From contig OY759262.1 of assembly GCA_963662155.1 (NCBI GenBank), forward strand, positions 16,322,282-16,386,281: DNA of 64,000 nt, in the 5' to 3' direction. A program made the position numbers and the translations under genes. Below, in pieces: positions 1 to 13,727 of the stretch; position 1 is the first letter of the stretch, and each line of letters begins with the position of its first letter. Source of the DNA: Lamellibrachia columna (Eukaryota > Annelida > Polychaeta > Sabellida > Siboglinidae). Under the pieces are notes generated by a model. It did not search any database and had not been told where the DNA came from. It was given only the letters and a program-made list of their open reading frames with translations.

Positions 1-641
1 TTCCCATTGGTGGCCATGTTAACGTTTTGTCTGGTTATAAGAAAATTGTACCACCAAACATTCTGAACAAATTCACAGCCACCGCTTCCATGGCATCGAT
101 ATTCTGAACACTTCGTCAAAATCACACACATCCAGTTTTTTTAATCATGTCGCAAACGCGCCTACCCTCAAAATTGGCAGTTTTTGTCAAATATTAATGC
201 GCCTGCTGGTGTTTCGGGAATGTCACCACCAAAGTATGTCCACGTCTTCGAATCCATTTTATAGTGCAACATCGCACAACCAAAGGTGCAACATTTCGAA
301 CGTTCCGACCTTGCTGGCTAAATACAGTTGCTTCTTGGCAAATAAGATCACTGAAATATGACAAATTGCGTATTTTCAGGCACTATACATTCTGTAACAC
401 TTCTGGTAGCTTAACTGTGGCCTGAACTCTCTAGTGAGTTCAACTTTTACACACCCTCGTTAGCCAGACTCTATCGCAACTCGTACATTACGGCAAAAAG
501 GTACCTCATTTTATGTAAAAGTAAAATCTTGTTGCATCGTTCTCACATATGAATATATAAATACACTAGTGTCTGCGATATTCGTGTTTTGTGCTATTGT
601 TTTCGTAAATGTTCGTCTAAATTTCTAAGCTGATGTTTCAG
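1..641. other. No gene seen; probable intron 5' of the Ly6 exon
   Basis: No ORF or motif could be supported. The stretch ends in a 3' splice site (TTTCAG at 636-641) for the Ly6-type exon, so it is probably the tail of an intron whose upstream exon, expected to encode the signal peptide, lies outside the window. Confidence 0.4.
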
Positions 642-1990
642 GCGAACCGATCAAGTGCTACGTGTTTTCGTATACATCTGGTGCGGATTCAATCGGACAA
701 AGCGATTGCCAGTATCCTTTCAACAAAAAAGGGATCATGACCACATGTCTTGGAGTTACCTGCATGAAATCCGTCGTCAAGTCAGGCAGTAAGTGGCAAT
801 AGGGGACACAAATCTCGTCAGTCGCCATGTTGGTTTCATGCAAATTATCCCATAAATGCTCACTTCCGGCCCAGAGAATATGCTGCCCGCTATCGCATTT
901 CACACAAACAAATTTGGAAATAAAACAGAGAGAACAAACAATAACACATTTATTTTATTACTACTATTATTTATTGAAAAATTAGCACAAAAATGCGATA
1001 ATACTATATGATTATACTAATAGAAATATTTTTTCTCAAGAAAATGAATAATAAAATAATCTTAGACGAAAGCACGCGTGAATTTTGACAAGGCACATTC
1101 TGCATATCGACCAGATGGCAAGCTACATTTGAAATAGTAAATATATGTATTATATACGAACGTACGCACGCACGCACGCATGCACGCACCAGTATGTGAC
1201 CAGTAATCTCGTGTGCCCACACATTTGGCATTTATGCAGGCACCATAATTTATGCAGGCACCATAATGAACAATATGATGTATGCTGATGATCTTTGTTT
1301 TTCACCTAGTGTTTCTGGGTTGAGAAAACTAATTGATTAGTGTGCCTAGTATAGCAATATGTTTTAAATAACTTACAATGCCAACAATCTAATGTATGGT
1401 TATTGATCACGAACATCAGGACAAGAAAAATAGTCACCTTGTTGCTACCAATAACCATACACTACCTCACGCTGAGATTTTAATTCCTTGGTCATATTAT
1501 CAACAATAACCTTACTGAGGATGATGATATGCCAGGCAGAAAATATGTATTTACACTCAGGCATGTTTTAGCCAGAAAATTTCACTTACGCAGCAGCACC
1601 ATTAAAGCAACTTTATTTACTTCGTACTGTGGTGCAAGGTACACCTAAAAAAAAACAGTCTGAAAGGTATTACTGTTGACATGACAACAGTTTTAGAATT
1701 ACGCACGACTTGTCACCCCGTTGTAGTGCAAGTTATATGTTCGCTACAAATTATGTAAAATCTTTTAATGCACGCATTCGCTTGTCAATATTTAGCCTTT
1801 TATGCCGTTTAGAAAGGTCCGATAATCTACTGATTATGAATTAATCTCGCATTTTGATTTATTACAGAAGTCCAATGATGAAGTATTGGAATATTCAGTA
1901 TACTTTTAATACATGACGTGTGACTATTTATATATTTTTTCTATTTTAACTTGTTTTACATGTACTTTTACTGCACGACGTGTGAATAGT

Positions 1991-2030
<40 letters not shown>

Positions 2031-2038
2031 CATACAGT

Positions 2039-2090
<52 letters not shown>

Positions 2091-2449
2091 TACATATATA
2101 TATATATATATATGTAAATGTTCATCTAAACTGATGATTCGGGCGAGTCGATCAAGTGCTACGAGTGTAAATGTTCATCTAAACTTTTATTACTTGTATA
2201 TAATGTATACTATTTATGGACTGTTATAAAAAAAATTATTTTATTATTATTTTTTTTATTTCAGACTCCCTGATAATGACTCGAGGCTGTCTTCCAACTG
2301 CGTTAGACAATGGCTGCAAAAGGACCTCGGCTGGTGGCGCATCTACAGTGTTGTGCTACTGCAACTCTGACCGCTGCAATGGCGCCTCGAGCGGCCCGTC
2401 TGTGTTTATTGTCGTTTTCTTTGCGGCTATGATCGCCAGGTGGCTCTAG
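642..2449 (+). CDS. Ly6/uPAR (three-finger) GPI-anchored protein, last two exons
   Basis: Two exons, 642-788 and 2265-2449, join in phase. The first has an acceptor AG at 640-641 and a donor GTAAGT at 789. It encodes the start of a mature Ly6 domain (EPIKCYVF, then C residues in QSDCQYPF and MTTCLGVTC). The second has an acceptor after a pyrimidine-rich tract (AG at 2263-2264) and encodes RGCLPT, a Cys-rich end ([12 protein letters not shown]) and a hydrophobic tail ([16 protein letters not shown]) before TAG at 2447. The C-x-C then D-x-C-N ending is the classic Ly6 signature. The tail predicts replacement by a GPI anchor, so the protein should sit on the outer cell surface. About 110 mature residues fits the family. 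The signal peptide exon is missing from the window. The consensus second Cys after the IKCY motif is Val here, so one disulfide may be absent. The subfamily is not identified. Confidence 0.78.
789..2264. other. Ly6 intron with TA-rich repeats
   Basis: An intron of about 1.48 kb. It contains a (TA)n block with TATG interruptions at about 1995-2113, a short ACGC run near 1160-1190, and a partial copy of the Ly6 exon start at about 2139-2175. Nothing else coding was recognised. Confidence 0.6.
2139..2175 (+). pseudogene. Partial duplicate of the Ly6 exon start
   Basis: The bases encode [10 protein letters not shown], nearly the same as the start of the real exon at 642 (EPIKCYVF) but with the consensus Cys after the Tyr-Glu. 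The flanking sequence (ATGTTCATCTAAA) also resembles that before 642. It stops after about a dozen codons and has no good acceptor AG, so it is read as a leftover of tandem exon duplication, not a used exon. Confidence 0.45.
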
Positions 2450-2743
2450 GAGGGCCATGATCGCCAAGTGGCTATAGGAGCTGATGAGAACATTGCATGG
2501 CATCTTTCTGTAAACGTTTATGGCTCCGTCAACTAGTTTAATATTCAAGACTAATTATATGTAAACCCAATTCCATGTAGCATTTTCATATTTTCACTTC
2601 TCTTACAAACATGCATGTGGATGTCAATTCAATGAGTATGAGTTATACACTATTTTAATAGCATAACAGTTTAAATAGCTGGATTTTTATGGTTATATAA
2701 TCATGACCATACCTGGTGATTATGTGTACTAATTTTTCAATGA

Positions 2744-2749
2744 AATAAA
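2744..2749 (+). promoter_or_regulatory. AATAAA poly(A) signal for the Ly6 gene
   Basis: A canonical AATAAA lies about 295 bases after the Ly6 stop codon on the same strand. It is the first canonical signal found downstream. Confidence 0.5.
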
Positions 2750-2837
2750 GCGGTTTTAATGGAAGTTGGAAAGTATATTATACTCTGCAAGTAGTTATGT
2801 AAAATTATTTCATGATAGTCGATTATAAGTAATTATA

Positions 2838-2838
2838 A

Positions 2839-2894
<56 letters not shown>

Positions 2895-3160
2895 GCATAT
2901 ATTTGTTCTTCTGACTTGTTTACGTTAGCTACCTTAGTGATCTCGCGTTTGAACCTCCCTCCTCCCTCCCTCCCTCCCTCCCTCCCTCCCTCCCTCCCCT
3001 AGGGAATGGTCGAGAGCATTTCACCACCAGAATGCGCCACGGTATAATCCCTCCCTCCCTCCATCCCTCCCCTAGGGAATGACCCTAGGGAATGGTCGAG
3101 AGCATTTCACCACCAGAATGCGCCACGGTATAATCCCTCCATCCCTCCCCTAGGGAATGA
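2838..3160. repeat. ACGC and CTCC microsatellites plus a duplicated ~70-bp segment
   Basis: (GCAC)n at 2838-2893 is followed by (CTCC)n at about 2956-2998. A segment beginning CCCTAGGGAATGGTCGAGAG and ending GGTATAATCCCTCC then occurs twice (from about 2996 and 3083). Confidence 0.8.
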
Positions 3161-3437
3161 CCCTTCACTGACCGTATATGACCCAGATGACCAGTCTCAA
3201 TGACCTTGACCCTTGCTGACCTCGTGAGCCCAGATAATCCCAGAAGAAATGGCACTAGACATGCAATGAATGACCTCAGATGACCGGAAGGCTCGGCTCT
3301 TATGGTCTGTACTCAACACTGTAACTAATCTTGTTTATTTACTGAACATAGTTTTCCAGTGGGCAACACACATATCTGTCCGTAATGTGAACACATTAAA
3401 GACATGCTAAAGTTGTTTAAAGATGTACAATTTGAAA

Positions 3438-3740
3438 GGTTACCCTACTACTTAGGGGGGGGCTGGGCTGCCCCAGGTTACCCTACTACTTAGGGGGCCG
3501 GGCTGCCCAGGTTACCCTACTACTTAGGGGGGCCGGGCTGCCCCAGGTTACCCTACTACTTAGGGGGGCTGGGCTGCCCCAGGTTACCCTACTACTTAGG
3601 GGGCCGGGCTGCCCCAGGTTACCCTACTACTTAGGGGGGCCAGGCTGCCCCAGGTTACCCTACTATTTAGGGGGGCCGGGCTGCCCCAGGTTACCCTACT
3701 ACTTAGGGAAGCCGGGCTGCCCCAGGTTACCCTACTACTT
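3438..3740. repeat. 37-bp GC-rich minisatellite, about 8 copies
   Basis: The unit is GGTTACCCTACTACTTAGGG followed by GGGCCGGGCTGCCCCAG. Copies differ mainly in the length of the G run and single substitutions. It is non-coding. Confidence 0.9.
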
Positions 3741-5160
3741 CGTGCATTGAAATAACAGCCTGATGAATGTCGACAAAATGGGAGAAAAGTTCAATTAGGA
3801 ATGTCACCAGCAACCCATCTGTATAATTATTATTTTACGTCATTTTTAACAACCCAAACGCATCTCCTACCTTTCATTGTGATTCTGTTGAGTAGCCCTA
3901 AATTGTACACAATCATAAAATGATACCGTTCATTCGGTTTCTACCTAGTTTCCACGTCCCTATATTGGTTTAACAGCGGGTCAAGGCCTACTAAGACGGA
4001 TATAGAGAAGCGTTTCGACATACTTATTGAAAAACAGTTTTTAAACCATGAAATAATTGTTAGTAAACGCTTTTTAGACCAAATGTGCAGGTTATGGAAT
4101 TTCGGCCATTTGGCCATGAGAAACGGAAAAACTGTATAAAAAGATGTTATCGATGTATTCCAGCGTACTAATTCCGAAACAATGGGGACGATTAAGGGAC
4201 CATTCACAAATTATTGTCGACATTTACCATTACCATCTACCATTTAACTTTACTAATTCTCAGACCCCCGTCTCTCACTGAGCAAAACTTTAAAATGTTA
4301 ATAATTTTCCAGATAAAAATATCGATGCAACACAATTATGACACAATGCATGTATAGGACATATAAAAAAATAAACATCATAAATAAATGTTGTTTAAAT
4401 ACATTTATTTCCGCTAATTATGTCAAAGCTTCGTGTTTTTCTAACAAATCCAGGGTGTCATATTGATAATTTTTTTCACGAAGTTGTGAATTTCCAAGAT
4501 ATCTTAAGGGTTACACATTTCAAAAAAGTAGTAGTTCCGTAACAGTTCACCACGCAGCGCTGCACAATGCAGCGGTGGTCATATCTCAACCGATATTTTA
4601 AAATATACTCTGCAGGCATTGACACTGACCCTTCCCCCATTAATAGGTTTTATTCTAACACGATATTCGCGACGCATGCGACTTGGCTTTTTGACGTCTC
4701 ACAACCATGGTTTTATTTCGGAAATTGTACATCAACCAGTTTGTTTCAGGCGTTGCAATGACGTCACAATCACATCGCAATGACGTCATAAACATATTGC
4801 AATGATATCACAAACATATCGCAATGACGTCACATATTTCATTCTTAGCCGATAGATGTCGCTACTCACAAAAAATACAACTGAATGCCCCTTAGCCATT
4901 AACCTTAAACATAAACAATTTATTAATATATCATTACTCAAAACAACCAAGTAAGTTGCAGCTCACTTCAAACGTACACTAATTTTGTTACACCTCTCTG
5001 TGACCAGGGCACAAATACGCCTGGTTAATCCACTTTCTCATCAGCCTCCATTATTTCCTTGAACCGCTGACGCATAGAAATGCACGCACGCACGCACGTA
5101 AGCACGCATGCATTTACTAAATACACTTATCTGCATAGTTCTGCAGCGTTACATTATTTA
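3741..5160. other. No gene seen
   Basis: Only short ORFs without recognisable domains. A segment at about 4525-4585 (TTCCGTAACAGTTCACCACG onward) recurs at about 7730-7785 and may belong to a dispersed repeat. Near 4755-4830 the motif CACATCGCAATGACGTCA-like recurs about four times. Confidence 0.5.
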
Positions 5161-5905
5161 CGAGCTGTCGCTATAATTGCAACAACGAGAACATATTGAC
5201 GATTGTACGCGAACACATCAACACGCATTGACGACAGTCGCTATAATTGCAACGATGAGAACATATTGACAATTGTACGCGAACACATCAACAAGCATTG
5301 ACTTTAGACAGTCGCTATAATTGCAACAATGAGAACATATTGACAATTGTACGCGAACACATCAACACGCATTGACGACAGTCGCTATAATTGTAAAGAC
5401 GAGAACATATTGACAATTGTACGCGAACACATCAACACGCATTGACTTTAGACAGTTGCTATAATTGCAACGATGAGAACATATTGACAATTGTACGCGA
5501 ACACATCAACACGCATTGACTTTAGACAGTCGCTATAATTGCAACGACGAGAACATATTGACAGTTGTACGCGAACACATCAACAAGCATTGATTTTAGA
5601 CAGTCGCTATAATTGCAACGATGAGAACATATTGACAATTGTACGCGAACACATCAACACGCATTGACTTTAGACAGTCGCTATAATTGTAAAGACGAGA
5701 ACATATTGACAATTGTACGCGAACACATCAACAAGCATTGATTTTAGACAGTCGCTATAATTGCAACGATGAGAACATATTGACAATTGTACGCGAACAC
5801 ATCAACACGCATTGACTTTAGACAGTCGCTATAATTGTAAAGACGAGAACATATTGACAATTGTACGCAAACACATCAACAAGCATTGATTTTAGACAGT
5901 CGTTC
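5161..5905. repeat. ~67-74-bp minisatellite, about 10 copies
   Basis: Each unit contains GTCGCTATAATTGCAACGA, GAGAACATATTGACAATTG and TACGCGAACACATCAACA. Units come in two lengths, depending on whether the TTTAGA segment before ACAGTCGC is present. Confidence 0.9.
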
Positions 5906-6101
5906 TAAGACGTATAAACTAGAGTACAAATTACTGATTTTATAGCTGTTCTTAGATATCTAGATTACATCGTATGTAAAACTTAAAGCATGACATCTTT
6001 GACATAACGTTGCGTATTGTCTAATGGAGGTCATCATGTCTGTATTTACGTACACGTATATCAGCGTGAAACTTATGGATAACATATGACTGGCAAATTC
6101 T

Positions 6102-6813
6102 GCTGTATGTATGTATGTATGTATGTATGTATGTATGTATGTATGTATGTATGTATGTATGTATGTATATATCTACTTATGTATGTATATATCGACGTAT
6201 GTATGTATGTATGTATGTATGTATGTATGTATGTATGTATGTATGTATATTGTATATATCTACGTATGTATGTATGTATCTATCTACGTATGTATGTATG
6301 TATGTATGTATGTATGTATGTATGTATGTATGTATGTATGTATGTATGTATGTACGTATGTACGTATGTACGTATGTACGTATGTATGTACGTACGTACG
6401 TATGTACGTATGTATGTATGTATGTATGTATGTATGTATGTATGTATGTATGTATGTATGTATGTATGTATGTATGTATATATCTACTTATGTATGTATA
6501 TATCGACGTATGTATGTATGTATGTATGTATGTATGTATGTATGTATGTATGTATGTATGTATATTGTATATATCTACGTATGTATGTATGTATCTATCT
6601 ACGTATGTATGTATGTATGTATGTATGTATGTATGTATGTATGTATGTATGTATGTATGTATGTATGTATGTATGTATGTATGTATGTATGTATGTACGT
6701 ATGTACGTATGTATGTATGTATGAACGTATGTATGTATGTATGTATGTATGTATGTATGTATGTATGTATGTATGTATGTATGTATGTATGTATGTATGT
6801 ATGTATGTATGTA
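6102..6813. repeat. (GTAT)n microsatellite with interspersed TATATCTAC blocks
   Basis: About 700 bases of GTAT tetranucleotide with GTAC variants. The block from about 6165 to 6300 recurs at about 6477-6612, so the array carries a higher-order duplication of about 310 bases. Long ORFs here (CMYV or HTYI repeats) exist only because the tetranucleotide reads open in every frame. Confidence 0.95.
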
Positions 6814-6821
6814 TATCTGGC

Positions 6822-7070
6822 GCCGAGACATGGAAACCGAACAGTAGAAGGCTAAACGTGGAATAAAATAACAACGCTGGCACAGAACGGACACAGCGGG
6901 GAGCTGTTGTGGATGGGCCGTGCTCCCAGCGAGCAAACAGGCCTAAGTGAGTACGTATATATTGATCGTCGCCCTGTGTATGTTACGTCACCATGACAGT
7001 GTAAACCAGTGTGACAACATAACTGTTATCTCCGTTGGTGACGGGCAGTGTCGTGACAGAACGTACTCTG
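6822..7070 (+). repeat. First copy of a duplicated LINE-tail plus promoter-like block
   Basis: This matches 8372-8620 closely over its whole length. It has the same degraded LINE C-terminal coding sequence, a TATATATT near 6957 and TTACGTCA at 6983-6990, and ends CGTGACAGAACG. The second copy leads directly into the lectin start codon; this one does not. Confidence 0.7.
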
Positions 7071-7337
7071 TCGCGGTGGTCATCATGTCAGCATTCAGTC
7101 GACCGGAGAAATGACCGTAATCTTTCACTATTATAAAACATTCTGAGTCTACCACTGGCGTGATAGTCATAATTTTAGTTGCGTATTGTTAGTTTTAATT
7201 ATCTCTTTTAGGTGCAGAGCCCCCAAAGCATAATTTTGGTGTCGCTCAACAAATATGCCCACTCAGCCAACGGCAGGTAATCGTTTATCGTCTTCGTGCA
7301 GGTGGCGGACGATTCCCAGTAAACTAAGTCAATTTTA

Positions 7338-7425
7338 ACAACATTTAACAATATTGCAATCCAAAGGTAAAGCAACAGATGGCATGTGGACAAGGAAGTC
7401 ACTGGCTTATCGAGAGTCCAACACT
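7338..7425 (-). mobile_element. Truncated 3' tail of a CR1-like LINE
   Basis: This segment (CCAAAGG, then GTGGACAAGGAAG, GGCTTATCGAGAGTCCAACA) matches the 3' end of the intact LINE at about 58,300-58,350 in the same orientation. It is a 5'-truncated LINE insertion or an element sharing its tail. Confidence 0.6.
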
Positions 7426-7689
7426 TATTCGTTTCCTGACTTGTACAGTGTGTGTCAAGACAGTCGTTCTGTTTATACTCGAGCAGCAGAAATTCCGATT
7501 TCCTCTTGAGAATCGAACTGATCTGTATCCTGCCGATATGAAAGCTACATTTTCACGTTTGTGGCGAATATAGCTATGCAAATCAGCGATCAGTTGGAAG
7601 TTGTCAGTCAGGAGGGCTATTGTTCGAATCTACCTGCTGTTATTTCGAAATATGGCTAATTTATTTCACTCCACGTATTTTGGACTGCA

Positions 7690-7790
7690 TTACAGCGGTG
7701 AACTGTTACACGATGTAAAACAATAGAAGTTCCGTAACAGTTCACCACGCGGCGCTGTATGACGCAACGGTGGTCATATTTCGCTTCAAA
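7690..7790. repeat. Inverted repeat around GTGAACTGTTAC, with a partial copy at 4.5 kb
   Basis: GCGGTGAACTGTTAC at about 7693-7707 is the reverse complement of GTAACAGTTCACCACGC at about 7732-7748 apart from one base, with a spacer of about 25 bases. The right arm and its continuation recur near 4530-4585. It looks like the end of a MITE-like repeat family. Confidence 0.5.
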
Positions 7791-8289
7791 CTGCCCACCA
7801 GTGGCGCCTATCACCACTTCACCCGTGTCACAACTTACATTTGATGTGCACGTTCTGCACATCTTTATTTCATTTGGTAAACTCCTAAACTCTGTTGCAA
7901 GGAAATCTCTCAATTTCAGTTGCATAAAATTACGGATAGTCTTCGCATTGAAAACGTGACTGGAAACACAATAACGTTAATTTTGTTTAAACTATGTTAC
8001 ATATACTCAAGCGCACTTTTCCAATTACGTAAAATGTCATAAACAACAACTGCGTTGCCCAGCCAACCAGTCGTTTATACCACTCCGCACTGTAAATTTT
8101 AAATGCATAATCAAGTTGTGGCAGTGGTGATATGCTAAGTGTCGCCACTAGCGGGTAGTGTGATTTTGCTTCCGAACGACTTAAAAAAAATTAATTCGCG
8201 GGCCTTAACGCTCCTCTCCTTAGTACGCCTTTTGCGAATAGATAAATGTCAACCGTTGTGAACAGTACGTAGGTATACTAAACAACAAC

Positions 8290-8500
8290 AAAAATACGTA
8301 AAGGCTAGGATCCAAAAAGTCAGACTTGTGAAGCCCCAAGATAAGAGGAGAGGGGGACGGCCCAGAAGCACCTGCCGGCGAGACGTGGCAACCGAACTGT
8401 AGAAGATGGGCTACACCTGGAATGAAATAACAACGATGGCACAGTGGAGAGCTTTTGTTGATGGACCATTTCCCCAGCGAGCAAACGGGTCAAACTAGGC
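8290..8500 (+). mobile_element. Decayed 3' coding tail of a LINE
   Basis: The + strand encodes GRPRSTCRRDVATEL, a stop, then KMGYTWNEITTMAQWRAFVDG. This matches the extreme C-terminus shared by many RTE/CR1-like reverse transcriptase proteins (R-G-R-P, then a tryptophan-rich tail). It has an internal stop and no upstream domain, so it is a relic. It abuts the lectin gene promoter region. Confidence 0.55.
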
Positions 8501-8503
8501 GCC

Positions 8504-8538
8504 TATATATTGATCGTCGCGCTGTGTATGTTACGTCA
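8504..8538 (+). promoter_or_regulatory. Candidate promoter of the lectin gene: TATA box and CRE-like site
   Basis: TATATAT at 8504-8510 and TTACGTCA (CREB/ATF half-palindrome TGACGTAA) at 8531-8538 lie 80-115 bases before the ATG at 8618. The spacing allows a short 5' UTR. The same pair occurs in the duplicated block at 6957-6990. The function is inferred from motif and position only. Confidence 0.45.
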
Positions 8539-8617
8539 CCATGACATTGAACTAGTGTGACAACATAACTGTTATCTCCGTTGGTGACATTCATTGTCGT
8601 GACAGAACGCTGCAGCA

Positions 8618-11023
<2,406 letters not shown>

Positions 11024-11047
11024 TGCTGCTTAGTTTGAAAGAGTCGT

Positions 11048-11053
11048 ATTAAA
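11048..11053 (+). promoter_or_regulatory. ATTAAA poly(A) signal for the lectin gene
   Basis: ATTAAA, the commonest variant signal, lies about 25 bases after the predicted stop codon at 11021-11023. This supports a gene end here. Confidence 0.4.
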
Positions 11054-11594
11054 GTGGGCAGTAACGACTGTGAGACCTCGGTCGGTGACTGACCTTCCGT
11101 AAGTCTGTATCAGTCTTCTGTGAGCTCTGCTTCAGGTGCCTAGCGATGACAGCAGACGATGAAAACACTCTCGTTAAGTCGTCGACCTGCCGTCTGTATC
11201 CGTCTTCTGTGAGCTCTGCTTTCGGTGCACAACAATGGTTTCAAACGGTTCCACGCTCTTCTGGTTATAAAGCACTGGTAAGATTCCTGTAGCTTGGGCG
11301 ATTTTCAAGATAATGAAGATTTTTTGTAAAATATTCGTCACCTAGCTAGAAGTAAGTGATCTGCATTTTATATCATGTTGAATACGTTGTCGAACTGTCT
11401 TAAGTTTCTGTGTGTGCGTGTGTACGTGCGTGCGTGCTCGTGTGTGTGTGCGTGTGGGGAGGTGTGGGTGTGCGTGTTACTTTGGTTTTATTCATATGTA
11501 TCATGCTATTGATAAGGTATAAACCAACAGCTACCTGTAATGTATTTTTAATTTTTTTTTATTTTGTTGTAAAAACCCCTGATTCTAATTTTAG
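11054..11594. other. No gene seen
   Basis: A phrase of about 30 bases (TCTGTATC-GTCTTCTGTGAGC) occurs twice at about 11,105 and 11,193. A TG/GCGTG-rich stretch lies at 11,408-11,475. No exon could be supported. Confidence 0.45.
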
Positions 11595-11945
11595 AGAAAC
11601 ACCACGACAGATACACCACGCCAGACCGCAGAACACCGCGGCAGGTACACCACGCTAGACTGCGGAACACCGCTGCAGATACACCACGCTAGACCGCAGA
11701 ACACCACGGCAGACACACCATGCAAGACCGCTGAACACCACGACAGATACACCACGAAACACCACGGCAGATACATCACCCCAGACCGCGCAACACCACA
11801 GCAGATACACCACGTTACACCGCGAAACACCACGGCAGATACATCACGCCAGACCGCGGAACACCACCGCAGATACACCACGCTAGACCTCGAAACACCG
11901 CGGCAGATACACCACGCCAGACCGCGGAACACCACGTCAGATACA
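11595..11945. repeat. Degenerate ~35-bp minisatellite
   Basis: Units contain ACACCACGGCAGATACACCA and CGCCAGACCGCGGAACACC, with many substitutions and uneven unit length. ORFs on both strands run through it only because of the repeat. Confidence 0.85.
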
Positions 11946-12023
11946 TCTCGCTAGCTGCCGAACGAGTACGAAAGACTTCAAAGCGAACGACCATAACCAA
12001 TATGTTAGAGGCAATTTCTAGAT

Positions 12024-12289
12024 TCAGGTGTTTTACTTGTCATATATCGGCCGTCAGCTTGTCCGCCTAGCTTGGCATACTTTTGCCGTTTGCTGGAGTC
12101 TGAATACTCAATTGATGGACAGTCAGTTACTGTTGATGTCGTCGGACGTAGGTCCGTTTGTGCGAGACGAGGCGTAGAAGAGTTTCCACCCATTGGCCGC
12201 ATTGCCAGCGGCGACAACACTGTGTTAAATATTGACGTGATACTAACCTGCCCGACGTTAAATTTGGATAACGCGTCAGCCTTTTTGGA
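12024..12289 (+). CDS. Candidate internal exon, unrecognised
   Basis: An open stretch starts after a possible acceptor (GATTCAG) and ends at a good donor (GGACA|GTAAGT). It encodes LLESEYSIDGQSVTVDVVG, EEFPPIGRIASGDN and TVLNIDVILTCPTLNLDNAS. The alternating hydrophobic strands suggest a beta-sandwich extracellular domain, but no family is recognised. It may be a downstream exon of a gene related to the lectin, or chance. Confidence 0.3.
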
Positions 12290-12818
12290 CAGTAAGTTAT
12301 TCAGGCTGGGCACCTCGGAGCTGTCATGGCGATCCCGCTGTCATGCGCACTTGATGTTTACATGTTAAGTTTCACACATTCGGTAGGTTTTATATGCACC
12401 CGTTTACTTGCAGCATAGCATCATTTAAAAATAGCGTAATCTGCATTTAATTATTAATTAATCCCACAGGAATCGAACCGCTGTAGTTAGTTAGTTTAGC
12501 TTGTCGAAAAGCAGCGTTCCGGAAACTCTGGCCCGCAGGCCAAACTTTGCACGCGGGCGGTTTCCAGCCGGCTAGCGGAAACATCGTCAATAATTAATAA
12601 TAAATATATTGAGGCAAAAATTAGGAATGGAAATTGTTAATGGTTGATTTTCAAATATATGCAAACAAAAAACAACACAAACACTCGAATACATCGTGAG
12701 TTTTCTCAAAGAAATCGGTCCGCCGGTCGCCCACCTGAACATATTCAGCTTCGAGATCGGCTGTGCATTCTGACAAACATGTTCGGACATTTGAATAAGT
12801 TGACTCTGCTGTACGCCA

Positions 12819-13073
12819 GTGAAAGCAAAACTGTCGCTCTTCAAAATTCATGCCGGAAGGCAACTTTTTGCATTCAAGTTCACCAGAGATTTACGCGGCG
12901 AAGACGAGGCGCATATCGGAGACGCCGATCAGGTGCCTGTCGGTGTGCTGGACAGCCTGCAGACCACCTTCAGCGGTCGATTCGCCGACTTCGCTGGTTG
13001 GATGATGTTTGCTGCTTCTGTGCAAGTCCGTTTACCTCATTCTGCTGTATTTTATTGTTTCAATACAAGTTAA
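12819..13073 (+). CDS. Unrecognised ORF
   Basis: The reading frame contains FKFTRDLRGEDEAHIGDADQ and VGVLDSLQTTFSGRFADFAG, a balanced composition unlike the repeats around it. There is no recognised domain and no clear splice sites. The opposite strand also has open frames over 12,587-12,863. Coding status is unresolved. Confidence 0.22.
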   Translation: MKAKLSLFKIHAGRQLFAFKFTRDLRGEDEAHIGDADQVPVGVLDSLQTTFSGRFADFAGWMMFAASVQVRLPHSAVFYCFNTS

Positions 13074-13241
13074 GTTTACAGTTGTTTCGTATGCACAATG
13101 AAAATTATGAAAATTTACAAATAGCTGTTATACGCTTATGACATTGTATTTATAATTGATGAGTTAGAATCAGAGTCCCCGAATGTTTATCCAGATTCTG
13201 GGCAAACATACGGGCATTCCGGAGTTCCGTCACATTGGGAA

Positions 13242-13529
13242 TTGCACCATGCTACCAGGCTCTCAAGCGAGCGACAAACTGTGACACCACACCACTGGGC
13301 CTGGTTGATCGATCGAGGCGACACCTGCGCATTAAGTGGTCACTGGTACCTGCTGTTGATACTTGGCCTACTGCACATTTGCATACAGGGAATTGCGGGA
13401 CAAGACGAATGTTTTGCAGAGAGCAAGCTGCAGCTGAGCAGCAAGGTGGATGATAAACCCACCAAGCTGCAACTTAGAGCAAGGTGGATGATAAACCCAC
13501 CAAGCTGCAATTTAGAGCAAGGTGGATGA
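13242..13529 (+). CDS. Unrecognised ORF with a signal-peptide-like segment
   Basis: It encodes HWYLLLILGLLHICIQGIAG followed by QDECFAES, which looks like a secretory signal with a cleavage site after GIAG. The frame then runs into the 38-bp repeat and closes. It could be a first coding exon, but there is no clear donor and no identifiable mature domain. Confidence 0.28.
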   Translation: MHHATRLSSERQTVTPHHWAWLIDRGDTCALSGHWYLLLILGLLHICIQGIAGQDECFAESKLQLSSKVDDKPTKLQLRARWMINPPSCNLEQGG

Positions 13530-13727
13530 TAAACCCACCAAGCTGCAATTTAGAGCAAGGTGGATGATAAACCCACCAAGCTGCAATTTAGAGCAAGGTG
13601 GATGATAAACCCACCAAGCTGCAATTTAGAGCAAGGTGGATGATAAACCCACCAAGCTGCAATTTAGAGCAAGGTGGATGATAAACCCACCAAGCTGCAA
13701 TTTAGAGCAAGGTGGATGATAAACCTA
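13441..13727. repeat. 38-bp minisatellite, about 7.5 copies
   Basis: The unit is CAAGGTGGATGATAAACCCA then CCAAGCTGCAATTTAGAG. Copies are almost identical except the first and last. Low divergence implies recent expansion or homogenisation. Confidence 0.92.

Noticed and set aside
5161..5905. CRISPR-like array (regular repeats)
   Set aside because: There are no unique spacers between repeats; whole units repeat, the host is an animal and no cas genes are present. The same applies to 13,441-13,727 and 17,077-17,343.
6086..6936. Several 200+ codon ORFs rich in CMYV or HTYI
   Set aside because: They are translations of a GTAT tetranucleotide array, open in many frames at once.
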